Below, piece after piece: positions 53,060 through 62,480 of a stretch of 64,000 nt of DNA (the first letter of the stretch is position 1; each line of letters begins with the position of its first letter). The position numbers were made by a program, and so were the translations under genes. Under the pieces are notes generated by a model. The model did no database searches, was not told where the DNA came from, and saw nothing but the letters and a program-made list of their open reading frames with translations. The DNA comes from JACVRW01 sp963825345 (lineage in GTDB: Bacteria > Actinomycetota > Thermoleophilia > Solirubrobacterales > Thermoleophilaceae), in NCBI GenBank assembly GCA_963825345.1, contig CAWGSQ010000001.1, positions 233,136-297,135 of the forward strand. Direction: 5' to 3'.

Positions 53060-53436
53060 GGGCGAGCGAAACGTCGCGCGAGGAGTCCGGCAAGCGCGAG
53101 CAGCGCCGCCGCTCCGAGCCATCCGCCGGCGCTTCCGAAGAACGCTCCCGGTTCGGCGCGCTCGCTCGGCGCCTGCGCCACGACGGCCGGAAGGGGGAGG
53201 CCACCCGGAAGCTCCTGCGCCCGGACTCGGGTGCCGCGCTCGAGCTCGGCCGAGCTCAGGTCGCCGGCGAGGCGGGCGCCGGGAGGCCGCAGCTCGCGCA
53301 CGAACTCGCGCGAGACCGACGGGTCGGCGGGCTCGGGGAACGGCTCGTATAGTCCCGCGCCACCCTGGGCGGCGGCCGATCCGACGCAGGCGACGTACAC
53401 GGCGACGCCGCTCAACAATGCCGCCAAAGGCCTCAT
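53056..53436 (-). CDS. Small secreted protein with C-terminal membrane anchor
   Basis: 126 residues: signal peptide MRPLAALLSGVAVYVACVGSAAAQ, a short Pro/Glu-rich exposed region (PADPSVSREFVRELRPPGARL), and a C-terminal transmembrane helix GSAGGWLGAAALLALAGLLARR followed by a basic end. This fits a type I membrane protein facing outward. No family is recognised. It is the first gene of the run that continues into the four GH-A paralogues. Its ATG (53436-53434) overlaps a possible ATG of the divergent gene. Confidence 0.7.
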   Translation of the reverse strand: MRPLAALLSGVAVYVACVGSAAAQGGAGLYEPFPEPADPSVSREFVRELRPPGARLAGDLSSAELERGTRVRAQELPGGLPLPAVVAQAPSERAEPGAFFGSAGGWLGAAALLALAGLLARRFARP

Positions 53437-53464
53437 GACCGCGCGGACGATACACACGGACTCT

Positions 53465-55280
53465 GTGGGCGAACGCCTGCGAAGACGCCCGCTCGCCCTC
53501 ACGGCGGCGGGGCTCGTGGTTGGGGAGGCGCTGCTCGCTCTGCTGGGCGCCGGTTGGGGCCCGCTCGCCGCCGTGGCGCTCGTCCTGGCGCCCGGGCTCG
53601 CGCTCTTGCCGCTGCTTCCGGCCGCGGCCCGAGAGAGCCCCTCGGCCTCCCTCGCGGCTGCGCCCACGCTCGGGATCGCCGCCACGAGCGTCGGTCTCAT
53701 CACGATGGCGAGCGTTGGCATCGAGCTGAGCGGGCTCTCCGTGCGGATCGTCGCCGCGCTGCTCGTGGCAGCCGGGCTCGCCCTGCCGCTCCGCGAGCCG
53801 GCCCTGCGGTTCAGTCGCGGCGAGGCAATCGCCGCCGTCGGAGGGGCCGCAGCGCTGGTTCTCGGGCTCTTCATCCAGAACAGGGTGATCGGCGAGACGC
53901 CCGTGCCGGGGAACGACTGGGCGAAGTACGTGCTCTACGCCGACCAGATCGCTCTGCACGGCAGCCTTCTGATCGACAACCCGTACTGGATGCTCGGCGT
54001 GCCGTTCCGAGAGGACCCGGGCGTCCCGGCCCTCTACGGCGCGTACCTGGTGATGACCGACTCGCCCGCCGCGGTGCTACAGCAGGGAATCGGGCTGTTC
54101 GCCCTGGTCCAGATCGGGGCGCTGTACGCGCTGGCGCGCGCTCTGTGGGGCGGGCTGGCTGGTGTCGTCGCGGCGTTCCTCTGGGCCGCGCTCCCGCTCG
54201 GGTACACGCTGCTCGGCTGGCACGGCCTCGCCAACGCGGCCGCGCTGACGCTCCTGACGCTGCTGCTGCTGTACCTGGCGGACTTCGCGCGTGGCCGATT
54301 GGATGTCGCCGCCGCGGTGGGCGCCAGCCTGATCGTCGTCGGCCTGGCGGCGGCACACCGCCTCACGTTCGGCATCGCGATGCTCACGGCTGGGCTGGCG
54401 GTTGCGGTCGCCCTGCTCGTCGCCCAGGACCGCCGGGAGCTCGCTGCGGCCGCTCGCGATTGCCGTGGGCGCGACGGTCCTGATCGGGGGCGGCGTCGCG
54501 TACGACCTGATCGAGCGCAACCGCAGCTTCGGCGGAACGCAGAACTCCGCCGCCTACCTCGCGTCCAAGCTCGACCTCGACCTGCTGGTCCGTGATCTGA
54601 CCATTCCCTTCACGGTGGTGGGGCTGGCCGCCGCCGTGGCGGCCCTGTTCGTGGTCCGCGACCGCCGGACCGTGCTGCCGGTGCTCTGCCTCGGCGCGGT
54701 GGTTGCCGCCCTCGCGTACTCGTGGCTGGTCGACCTCCCGCTGCACTACACGCGGATGGCGTACTACCTGCCGCTCGCGCTCGTCCCGCTGATTGCTGCG
54801 GTCGCGCCAAGTTTCCGGCGCCGCACGCTCGCCGGCGGGGTGGCGCTCGCGCTCGCGGCGGCCACCGCGGTGGCCGCCTGGAGCCAGGCCGACGACGTGC
54901 GCCGCTACTACCAGTTCGCCGACGACGCGTCGCTTCGCGGGCTCGGTCATCTCTCGAGCGGGCTGCGTCCCGAGGAGGTGGTGGTCACCGACCGCTGCTG
55001 GAGCTTCCTGGGCACCTGGCTGCTCAGCACGCCTACCCTGGCGGCGCTCGATCCGCCGGACATCCAGCCAAAGGCGGAGCTTCGCTTTGCCCGTCAGGCG
55101 CGAGCCGTGCTGCGCGGCACGCCCCAGGGACGCGCGGTGATCGAGCGGCACAAGATTCGGTACGCGATCGTCGATCCCACCTGCACGAGCGCCGACGGGG
55201 ACGCCACCGAACCACCGCGCGTGGGGCGCCCGGTCTTTGTGAGCAGGCGGCTCGTGGTGCTGCGCATCGGCGGCGGCTGA
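53465..55280 (+). CDS. Polytopic membrane protein, glycosyltransferase-like, one frameshift
   Basis: About 605 residues with 12 or so transmembrane helices and a C-terminal soluble domain (about 490-605). The outside loop GETPVPGNDWAKYVLYADQI carries Asp residues in the place where GT39/GT87-like C-type glycosyltransferases have their catalytic acid. The first half reads to about 54450 and the second in the next frame; removing one C near 54454 gives ELAAALAIAVGATVLIGGG. GTG 53465 is chosen because ATG 53435 would overlap the start codon of the divergent gene. The role is probably transfer of sugars from lipid carriers at the outer membrane face. The family call is moderate. Confidence 0.72.
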
Positions 55281-55299
55281 TTGGTGTTCCATTACGTTC

Positions 55300-56550
55300 A
55301 TGCACCGGTCAAGCAGAGGAGTGGCGCTCGTCGCGGCGTGCGTCACGATCGCGGCGGGCAGCGTGGATCTCGCTTCCGCAGCCACACCGATGCGAGGCCT
55401 TGCGGACGACCTGGCCTTCACGGACAGCAGCCCGGAGCCGCGGGCGCTCGCGTTCGCGGCCGCGCGAGGGGCGGGCGCGCGCATGGTCAGGATCACGCTC
55501 GACTGGTCGCGCGTGGCGCCGGAGGGATCCGCGAAGCCCCCGGGCTTCAACGCCGCTGACCCGGCGGACCCGAATTACCGCTGGGGGTATGTCGAGGACG
55601 CCGTGCGCGACGCGGCGGCCAGGCGCCTGCGGGTGCTCCTCGTGATCGACCGCGCGCCGGCCTGGGCCGGGGTGGGGAATCCCGATCCAGGCGAACTTGG
55701 CGCGTTCGCACGCGCGGCGGCGAGGCGCTTCTCCGGCTTCTACCCCGACCCGAAGGACTCCGGGAACGGCCTGACCGCACCCGGCACGTCGCTGCCCCGA
55801 GTTCGTCTCTGGCAGCTGTGGGAAGCGCCGAACAGCGGCACGACGCTGCAGCCCGTCGAGGGCGCCGCGGACCACTACCGCGAGATGCTCGCTGCGGTGC
55901 GGCCCGTGCTGCGGCGCGTGTCACGCCAGAACCGGCTCGTGACCGGCGGCACGGTCGACGACGGAGCAATCGCACCAGTCACGTTCTGGCGGCGCATCCG
56001 AAACGCTCCTTTCGACATCGCGGCCCACGATGCCCCCACGAGGCCGACCCAGCTTCGTCGCATCCGTGGCATCGTCGGCAAGCCTCTGTGGGTCACACGC
56101 GTCGGACGGGACACGCCGCCGATAAATCCCCAGGGCGTGAGCCCCGCGAGACAGGCTCGCTACCTGAGCAAGGCGCTCTACCTTTCGGACCGAGCGGGCG
56201 TCGGACTCTTCGTCTGGAATGGGCTGCAGGATCGCGCCAGCTACCTGCCGGGCTTCCCCTCGATCGCGTCGGGACTGTTCTTCAACGTGGCCAACGACCT
56301 CGCCCAGGACCCGGCGAAGCCGGCCCTCCAGGCGTTCCGCTTCCCGTTCGTCGTGACCCGTGGCAGGGCCTGGGGGGTGGCGCCGAGAAGCGGGGCGAGG
56401 GTGCGAATCGAAAAGCGCCGCGGCGATGGTTGGCGACGCGTCTCGTCGGCGCGCGCATCCCGTTCCGGAGAGTTCACGGCCGACATTCGCGGGCGCGGCG
56501 TCTACCGTGCAGGGCAGGCCGGCGCGCACAGCCTGGCCTGGACTCACTGA
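55300..56550 (+). CDS. Clan GH-A-fold secreted protein lacking both catalytic glutamates
   Basis: 416 residues with signal peptide MHRSSRGVALVAACVTIAAGSVDLASA. The body follows the GH-A barrel (MVRITLDWSRVAPEG, YRWGYVEDAVRDAAARRLRVLLVIDRAP, RVRLWQLWEAPNSG, KPLWVTRVGRDT). In relatives the fourth-strand motif is WNEPN with Glu as acid/base. Here it is WEAPN, with Ala176 in that place. The seventh-strand nucleophile motif TEvGW is TRVGR, with Arg266. Both changes are clean codons in an intact frame, so the protein is probably a sugar-binding pseudoenzyme. A C-terminal beta domain (about 345-416) follows. It lies 19 bp after the membrane gene and 4 bp before the next GH-A gene. Confidence 0.85.
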   Translation: MHRSSRGVALVAACVTIAAGSVDLASAATPMRGLADDLAFTDSSPEPRALAFAAARGAGARMVRITLDWSRVAPEGSAKPPGFNAADPADPNYRWGYVEDAVRDAAARRLRVLLVIDRAPAWAGVGNPDPGELGAFARAAARRFSGFYPDPKDSGNGLTAPGTSLPRVRLWQLWEAPNSGTTLQPVEGAADHYREMLAAVRPVLRRVSRQNRLVTGGTVDDGAIAPVTFWRRIRNAPFDIAAHDAPTRPTQLRRIRGIVGKPLWVTRVGRDTPPINPQGVSPARQARYLSKALYLSDRAGVGLFVWNGLQDRASYLPGFPSIASGLFFNVANDLAQDPAKPALQAFRFPFVVTRGRAWGVAPRSGARVRIEKRRGDGWRRVSSARASRSGEFTADIRGRGVYRAGQAGAHSLAWTH

Positions 56551-56554
56551 GCCC

Positions 56555-57636
56555 GTGAAGCCCAAACTCCGCCTGATAGCCCTCGCTCTCGTCCTGCTGG
56601 CCGCATTCGCGCCGCCGGCGGACGCCCGCTACTCGCGCAAGAAGGCGATCTGGGGACCGACCCAGGTCAACGGGGTGTCGCAGTTCCCGATCTATCGGGA
56701 TCTGGGGGTGGGGATCTTCCAGATGCAGCTCTCGTGGAACCAGGTTGCGCCCGACCCGGCCAGCAGCATCCCGGACGATCCGACGGATCCGGCCTACCGC
56801 TGGCCAGCCGAGGTGGACTTCGCGATCCGCGAGGCTCGACGGTCGCGAATCCGTGTGTCCCTGATGGTCAGGGGCACACCGCCGTGGGCGAACGGCGGCC
56901 GCTCGGCGGAATGGGCGCCGACGAAGGCCCGTGACTTCGCTGCGTTCGCTCGAGCGGCGGCTCGTCGCTATCCGGCGAGTGCGCCTGTGGCAGATCTGGG
57001 GCGAGCCGTCGCGAGCAGGCCAACTTCAAGCCACTGCCGCGTTTCGAGGCGACGGGCCCGCGCCGCTATGCCCGACATCCTCGACGCTGCGTACGGCAGC
57101 CTGAAGCGCGAGAGCCGCAGGAACCTCGTCATCGGAGGGAACACGTTCACCACCGGCGACGTCAGTCCGCGGCAGTTCATCCGATCGATGCGCTTGCCGA
57201 ACGGCCGCGCCCCCGCGGATGGACCTATACGGCCACAACCCATTCACGCTGCGCCGGCCTGCGCTGCGGCAGGGTCCGCTGGGCCACGGTTATGCCGACT
57301 TCTCGGATCTCGACACACTCGCCGGGTGGATCGATCAGAACCTCGGAGCGGCGCCATGGGCGGCCGATCCGCCTGTTCCTGTCGGAGTTCACGTTTCCGA
57401 CCGATCACGCGAACTACGAGTTCAACTTCTGGGTCACGCGGCGGGTACAGGCGCGCTGGCTCAGCAGGCACTCCGAATCACGCACCAACGGAGACGGATA
57501 TACACGCTCGGCTGGCACGCGCTATACGACGAGCAGCCGAACGGTCCAGGCGGAGCCCGGCGACGAAGTGAATCGTGGCCTCTTGGAATGGGACGGCGAC
57601 AGGAAACCGTCGTACCGCGCGTACAAGCGCGGCTGA
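56555..57636 (+). CDS. Secreted clan GH-A glycoside hydrolase, multiple frameshifts
   Basis: From the GTG at 56555: signal peptide VKPKLRLIALALVLLAAFAPPADA, then KAIWGPTQVNGVSQFPIYRDLGVGIFQMQLSWNQV. Up to about 56975 the frame is intact. After that at least six frame changes are needed to follow VRLWQIWGEPSR (acid/base Glu kept), ANFKPLPRFEATG, ILDAAYGSLKRESRRNLVIGG, MDLYGHNPFTLRRP, LFLSEFTFPTDHANYEF (nucleophile Glu kept) and VNRGLLEWDGDRKPSYRAYKRG. The repaired length is about 360 residues. The frameshift load fits poor sequence rather than one gene's decay, since active-site segments survive. It is a neighbour of the pseudoenzyme and the same fold. Confidence 0.7.
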
Positions 57637-57726
57637 CGCCGTCAACCCGCACCGCTAGCTCTGGGCTAGGGTGGCGCGCTGACGGGGCGGCCACATGAAG
57701 ATCCTCCTACGGCTAAGGAGCGGCGC

Positions 57727-58502
57727 TCACCGCCACGGCCTGTGCCGGCGCTTGGGGCGGTCCGGCGGGTCCGGCAGCGGCTCGCCGGCGAGGATCGCCT
57801 CGGGCGCATCGGTGATCATCCAGTCGGCGCGGTCGCCCACCAGCCGGCGCGCGGCCGCGATGCCCGGGTCCGAGCGCCTCGCGACCCGGCGCCGGCGCTC
57901 CCGTGCGCGTCCGAGGCGATCACGTGAGCAAGGCCGCGCGGTCAGGAAGCCGGCGCGGCCTTTGCCGAACTTCGACGTCGCGGCGACGCCGCCAGCGACG
58001 CCGCCGTGAGCTGCACAAGGACGCCGCGCTCCACGAGAGCCCGCAGCCGGTTCGGGTCTGCCTGGAAGGTCGGATTTCGCTCTGGGTGCGCCAGCAGGAT
58101 CGCGGTAGCCCTGCACTGCTGACTCGGAACAGCTGGTCCTCGAAGATGCTCGACAGCGAGCCCATAGGGACATTCGAGCAAGCAGATCGGTTCCGCGCTG
58201 CCCATACGAGACCAGTTCCAGATCGTTGGGGTCCGCGTCGAGCGCCCACACGAGGTCCACCTCGCCCGCTGGGATCACCTCGACGCCGATCTCGTCCGCG
58301 GCGAGGCGGTCATTCAGCTCGGCGCACAGGCTCGCTAGCCGTGCCGGCACGACGCGAGGGTGATCCGGCCGTAGGTGTGGCGTCGCGGCCAGAGTTCGAA
58401 CGCCCTCGGCCTCGAGTCGGCGCGTGCGAGCTCGACGCTCTCCTCGATGGTCGCGGGTCCGTCGTCGATCCCAGGCAGGACGTGGGAGTGGAGGTCGACC
58501 AC
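57727..58502 (-). CDS. CpsB/YwqE-type PHP-domain tyrosine phosphatase, multiple frameshifts
   Basis: The GTG at 58502 gives VVDLHSHVLPGIDDGPATIEESVELAR, the metal-binding start of PHP-domain protein-tyrosine phosphatases of capsule loci (first His pair in DLHSHVLPGIDDG). The C-terminus DRADWMITDAPEAILAGEPLPDPPDRP also fits the family. In between the frame shifts several times, so the other metal ligands cannot be listed. The expected length of about 258 residues matches. These Mn-dependent enzymes dephosphorylate the partner BY-kinase, whose gene lies just upstream on the same strand, and so control exopolysaccharide chain synthesis. Confidence 0.75.
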
Positions 58503-58517
58503 TCCGCGGGAACCTGG

Positions 58518-60107
58518 CTAGGCGTCGCGTCCGGAGGTCACGCTCGGCTCGGCGTCGTGCGAGCCGCCATTCGTCGACACGGGGGCCTGGGGGTAACCGT
58601 ATCCATAGCCGTACCCATAGCCGTATCCGCGCTGGGCCTGGAAGGCGTTGACGACCACGCCAAGGGTCGACGCGCTGAGGATTTCGAGCTGGTTCTTCAG
58701 GTGGCTCAGCGACTCGCGCGTGCTCTTGCCCAGCCGCGCGACGACGATCACGCCACTGACCTCCCTCAGGAGCGGGATCGCGTCCGACACGACCGAGGTG
58801 GGAGGAGTATCGAGCACGACAAGGTCGTACTGGTCCTCAGCTTCGCGGATCAGGCTCCGCATCCGCTCGGACTCGATGAGGTCCACAGGATTCGGAGGGA
58901 TCGGCCCGGCCGAGACCACATCGACCGTGCGAACAGCGAACCCCGGGACCTCGAACTCCTGAATCGCCTCGGCCAGGCTGGCCTGACCAGAAAGGACCGT
59001 GCTCAGACCGGGCTCGAGTGCCGAGTTGTGTGCGGAGCGGCCAAGCTCGGGTGCCTGAGGTCCGTCTCCACGAGTAGGACCTTGCGCCCGTTCCGGCCGC
59101 CGCCATGGCGAGGTTCCATGCGACTGTGCTCTTGCCGTCACCCGGTGCGGCCGAGGTGATCAGGACCGACCGGATCGGCCGGTCGACGCTGAAGTAGCGC
59201 AGGTTCGCGCGTAGCATGCGGAACGCTTCCTGATCGCCGACGGGAAGGCTCTCGCTCACCCGCGGGGCCGCCGCGCTCAAGGGCGCGACTATCCGGGATC
59301 GACGCGAGCAGGGGACGGTCGAAGAGGTCTTCGAGCTCCTTCGGGTCGCGTATCCGGCGGTCCAGGCGCTCCAAGAGGAATGCGAGGCCGACTCCAAGCA
59401 GCAACCCGAGGACCAGGCCAGCGACTACGTTGCGAACAGTATGCGGCGAGGACGGCGACTCGGGGCAGTCGCCTGCTGCACAAGCTCCGCATTGCCCGTC
59501 TGTAGCGAGGCCAGAATCTGAAGTTGCTCTCCGCGGTCGCGCAGTGACCGGCCACGCGGGCCATTCGCCTCCGGTGGGCGTCAGCGACTCGAGCTGGCGT
59601 TCAACCAGCTCTCTGCGCGTTCCGGATCGTGGAGCGGTCGGCCTCGCGGCGAAACCGATGTAGGTACTCAGCGAAAGTGTTGGCGAGGGTTGGCCGCCGT
59701 CGTAGGGTCGGGATCGGTTGCCTCGGACCGAAGCAGCATCGGCTTGGCCCTCCGAGACGATGCTCCACCTTGTCGGACACATCGTCCGCAGTCAGGTCGC
59801 CGGGGAGCTGTCGAGCGGTCCGGGCCGCGACTGCCTCCAGCGACACGAGCCAGACATTCGTCGCGGCTTCGCGGCTCGGGTCCCGAGACGACTGCAGAAA
59901 GGTCGATCCAAAAAGCTTCTGGTCGAGCGCCGGGATCCCTGAATAGCAGCGACGCATCTGCGGTGTACTGCTTCTCCTGAAGCAGTGAAAACGCGAGCGC
60001 GGAGAGCGGCACGCCGATCGACGCAGATCAGCACGACCAGGAAGCCGGCGCGTCAGAATCGTCACCGCGGTTCTCAGCGAGAGAGCTTGATCTCGATCAG
60101 GATTCAT
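58518..60107 (-). CDS. Wzz/BY-kinase polysaccharide co-polymerase (Wzc/CpsCD-like), multiple frameshifts
   Basis: The repaired order is: N-terminal membrane segment (near VPLSALAFSLLQEKQYTADASLLF), a long coiled extracellular Wzz region (ANTFAEYLHRFRREADRSTI), a second membrane helix (VVAGLVLGLLLGVGLAFLLERLDRRI), and a cytoplasmic tyrosine kinase domain. The kinase has Walker A in LITSAAPGDGKSTVAWNLAMA and Walker B in YDLVVLDTPPTSVVSDAIPL. The C-terminus is a tyrosine cluster, YGYGYGYGYGYPQ, the autophosphorylation site. ATG 60107 (MNPDRDQALSLRTAV) is the likely start. The protein controls polymer length through cycles of Tyr phosphorylation, opposed by the CpsB-type phosphatase next to it. 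There are several frame changes, mainly between 59040 and 60050. Confidence 0.8.
58594..58630 (-). repeat. Tandem repeat encoding the Tyr-Gly tail
   Basis: About three imperfect 12-base units of the type CCGTA(T/C)CCATAG on the plus strand encode alternating Gly-Tyr in the BY-kinase tail. Such repeats can slip and change the number of tyrosines. The stretch lies inside the coding region and stays in frame. Confidence 0.6.
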
Positions 60108-60271
60108 CCACTTGCCCGCGTCGGTGATTAACGACACAGCGAGGGCGATGCGGGACTCGCCCTACCCACTGGTGCCCCGAGGCCCGGAGCTTAGCTCAGA
60201 CTCGCCGGGCGTCAACGGATAGCCTTCTCCTCCCGGAGGGGCCTGAACCCAACTGGAGAAAAGAGTTCACG

Positions 60272-62426
60272 ATGCGCCAGCTGGTACAGGATCTGCGGTC
60301 TGGGAGGGTCGAGACGATCGACGTTCCTGACCCTCCTGTCGCGGACAACGAGGTGCTGGTCCGCACCACGTGGTCTCTCATTTCTCCCGGGACCGAGCAG
60401 GCGGTATCGGCAACTGCGAGCAAGGGCCTGATCGGAAAAGCGCGTGACCGCCCCGACCAGGCGCGCCAGGTCATCGAAAAGGCGCGCCGTGAGGGACTCC
60501 GTCCGACGATGGCAGCGGTACGCGCGCGTCTGGACGAAATGCTGACACCGGGATACTCGAGCGCCGGGGTTGTGGAGGCGATCGGGCCAGGCGTGAGCGG
60601 CATCCGGGTGGGAGACCGGGTCGGGTGTTTTGGCGCAAATGCAGCAATGCATGCCGAGAAGGTGGCCGTTCCGGAGCCCCTGTGTATGCCGCTGCCCGGG
60701 AGCTCGACGACCGCTGGGGCGCTTTCGTGGCACTCGGCGCGATCGCGGCGCATGGCGTGCGCGTAGGCGAGGTCCAGGCTGGGTGCGTCGTAGTCGTGAT
60801 CGGGCTCGGGCTAGTCGGACAGCTGGCGGCGCAGCTCGCCACGGCAGCCGGCGCGCGGGTCATCGGAGCGGACACGGATCCGAGACGAGTGAAGCTAGCC
60901 AACGCGCTTGGCGCTCGCGGCGGAGCCGAGGTTGGGTCATCGGAACTGGAGACGCTCGTGACGCAGCTCACCGACGGCAACGGCGCCGACAGCGTGATCG
61001 TGGCCGCCGCGACGAAGGACGACGGGCCGATACGCGTGGCTCGGAGCTCGCGCGCGATCGCGCGACGATCTCGGTGATGGGCGATGTAGGCCTCGACGTG
61101 CCTCGTAGGCCGTTCTACGAGAAGGAACTCCAGCTCCGCATGTCCCGTTCGTATGGCCCTGGTCGCTACGACCCCGCGCTACGAGGAGGAAGGTCGCGAC
61201 TATCCGATCGGCTACGTGCGGTGGACGGAGCGGCGCCTAGTCGGCTACTTCTTCGAGGAGGTTGCCGCGGGCCGGGTGAAGCTGGGCGATCTCGTCACGC
61301 ACGAGTTCCCGATCACCGAGGCTGAGGACGCGTACGGTGCATTATCCGAAAGCGGCCGGATGGCCATTCTGTTGCGTTATCCGCCTGCGATCGAGGGCGA
61401 GGCGCCACAGCGTCGCGCCGTCCTTACGCCGCAGCCGATCGGCGGCGGGCGCCTGCGAGTGGCTCTGATTGGTCCGGAATCTTTGCACGGTCCACGCTCC
61501 TGCCCCTGCTGCAAGACAAGCCGACGTGCAACTCGTTGCCATTGCAGGAACATCGCCTGCGAAGACCGTCGGAGTTGGGGACCGGTGGGGCGCTTCGTAC
61601 GCGTCCGCCGATCCCGGGAGGTGATCGACGACCCGGGATCGACACACTTGTGGTGGCGACGAGGCACGACTCGCATGCCGACCTCGCTGTTCGCAGCCAT
61701 GGAGCAGCGCAAGGCCGTGTTCGTCGAGAAGCCCCTCGCCTTGACGCACGCTCAACTCGACCGCCTTCAACCCCTTCTCGATGGCGGCGGCAGGCTCGTG
61801 GTCGACTTCAACCGGAGCGTTGCCCCAGCCACGCGTGCTGTGCTTGAGCATTTCTGCGGGCGCGCCGATCCGCTGCAGGTCGGTGTGCGGGTCAACGCTG
61901 GCTTCCTTCCCGGAGCAGCACTGGTTGCGCGAATCCGGAGCGGGGTGGGGGACGCCTTATCGGAGAGGGTTGCCATTTCGTCGATCTCGTCTCGACATTG
62001 GTGGCGAGCGACCTGCGAACGATGCAAGTGGCACCGCTGGGGATTGGCCCGAAGACGCTCCCCGGAGACAGCTTCGTCCTGAATCTCGTCTACGAAGACG
62101 GCTCGGTGGGGACGATCGCGTACGTGGCATCCGGCGAGGATCAGATGCCGAAGGAACGCATCGAGATCATCGGGGGCGGACAGGGCCGCTGTGATCGATG
62201 ACTTTCGCAGGGTAGAGCTGCTGCCCTCGCCGGCCCGCCGCCTCACGCGTTCCACTAGGCGAGCAGGACAAGGGCCATGCCGAGTTGTTCACGCGCAGCC
62301 TCGCGTTCTTTTAGTCAGGGCGGCGAACCACCGATTCCCTACGACCGGATGGTCGAGACGACACGGGCGACACTCCTCGCGGCAGAGGCACTTTCGTCCG
62401 GTAGGCCCGTGACGGTCGAGGTCTAA
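60272..62426 (+). CDS. Bi-domain oxidoreductase (Zn-dehydrogenase-like + Gfo/Idh/MocA), multiple frameshifts
   Basis: The expected protein is about 715 residues. The first half is a medium-chain alcohol dehydrogenase fold without obvious structural zinc: MRQLVQDLRSGRVETIDVP, TTWSLISPGTEQAV, LTPGYSSAGVVEAIGPGVSGI, then the Rossmann part VVVIGLGLVGQLAAQLATAAGARVIGAD. The second half is Gfo/Idh/MocA: GGGRLRVALIG, the EKP motif in KAVFVEKPLALTHAQL, LVVDFNRSVAP, VLNLVYEDGSVGTIAYVASG, ending at TAA 62424-62426. This two-domain type occurs in surface polysaccharide loci with heparinase-like proteins. It is a likely sugar-nucleotide or sugar oxidoreductase. At least five frame changes are present (near 60700, 61060, 61480, 61960, 62190). 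Confidence 0.8.
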
Positions 62427-62480
62427 CGGTTCACCGGTCCCGCGCGTAGAGCCGCCCTCTACCTGGACGCCGTCCGCAAC

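Noticed and set aside
51959..53959. A 666-codon reading of paralogue 4 extending to 53959
   Set aside because: The part beyond 53059 lacks domain features and runs through two neighbouring genes; the lipobox start at 53059 gives the same length as the other paralogues.
57219..59000. Numerous short open frames of 60-200 codons after 57 kb
   Set aside because: They are pieces or shadows of frameshifted GH-A, phosphatase and kinase genes rather than independent small genes.
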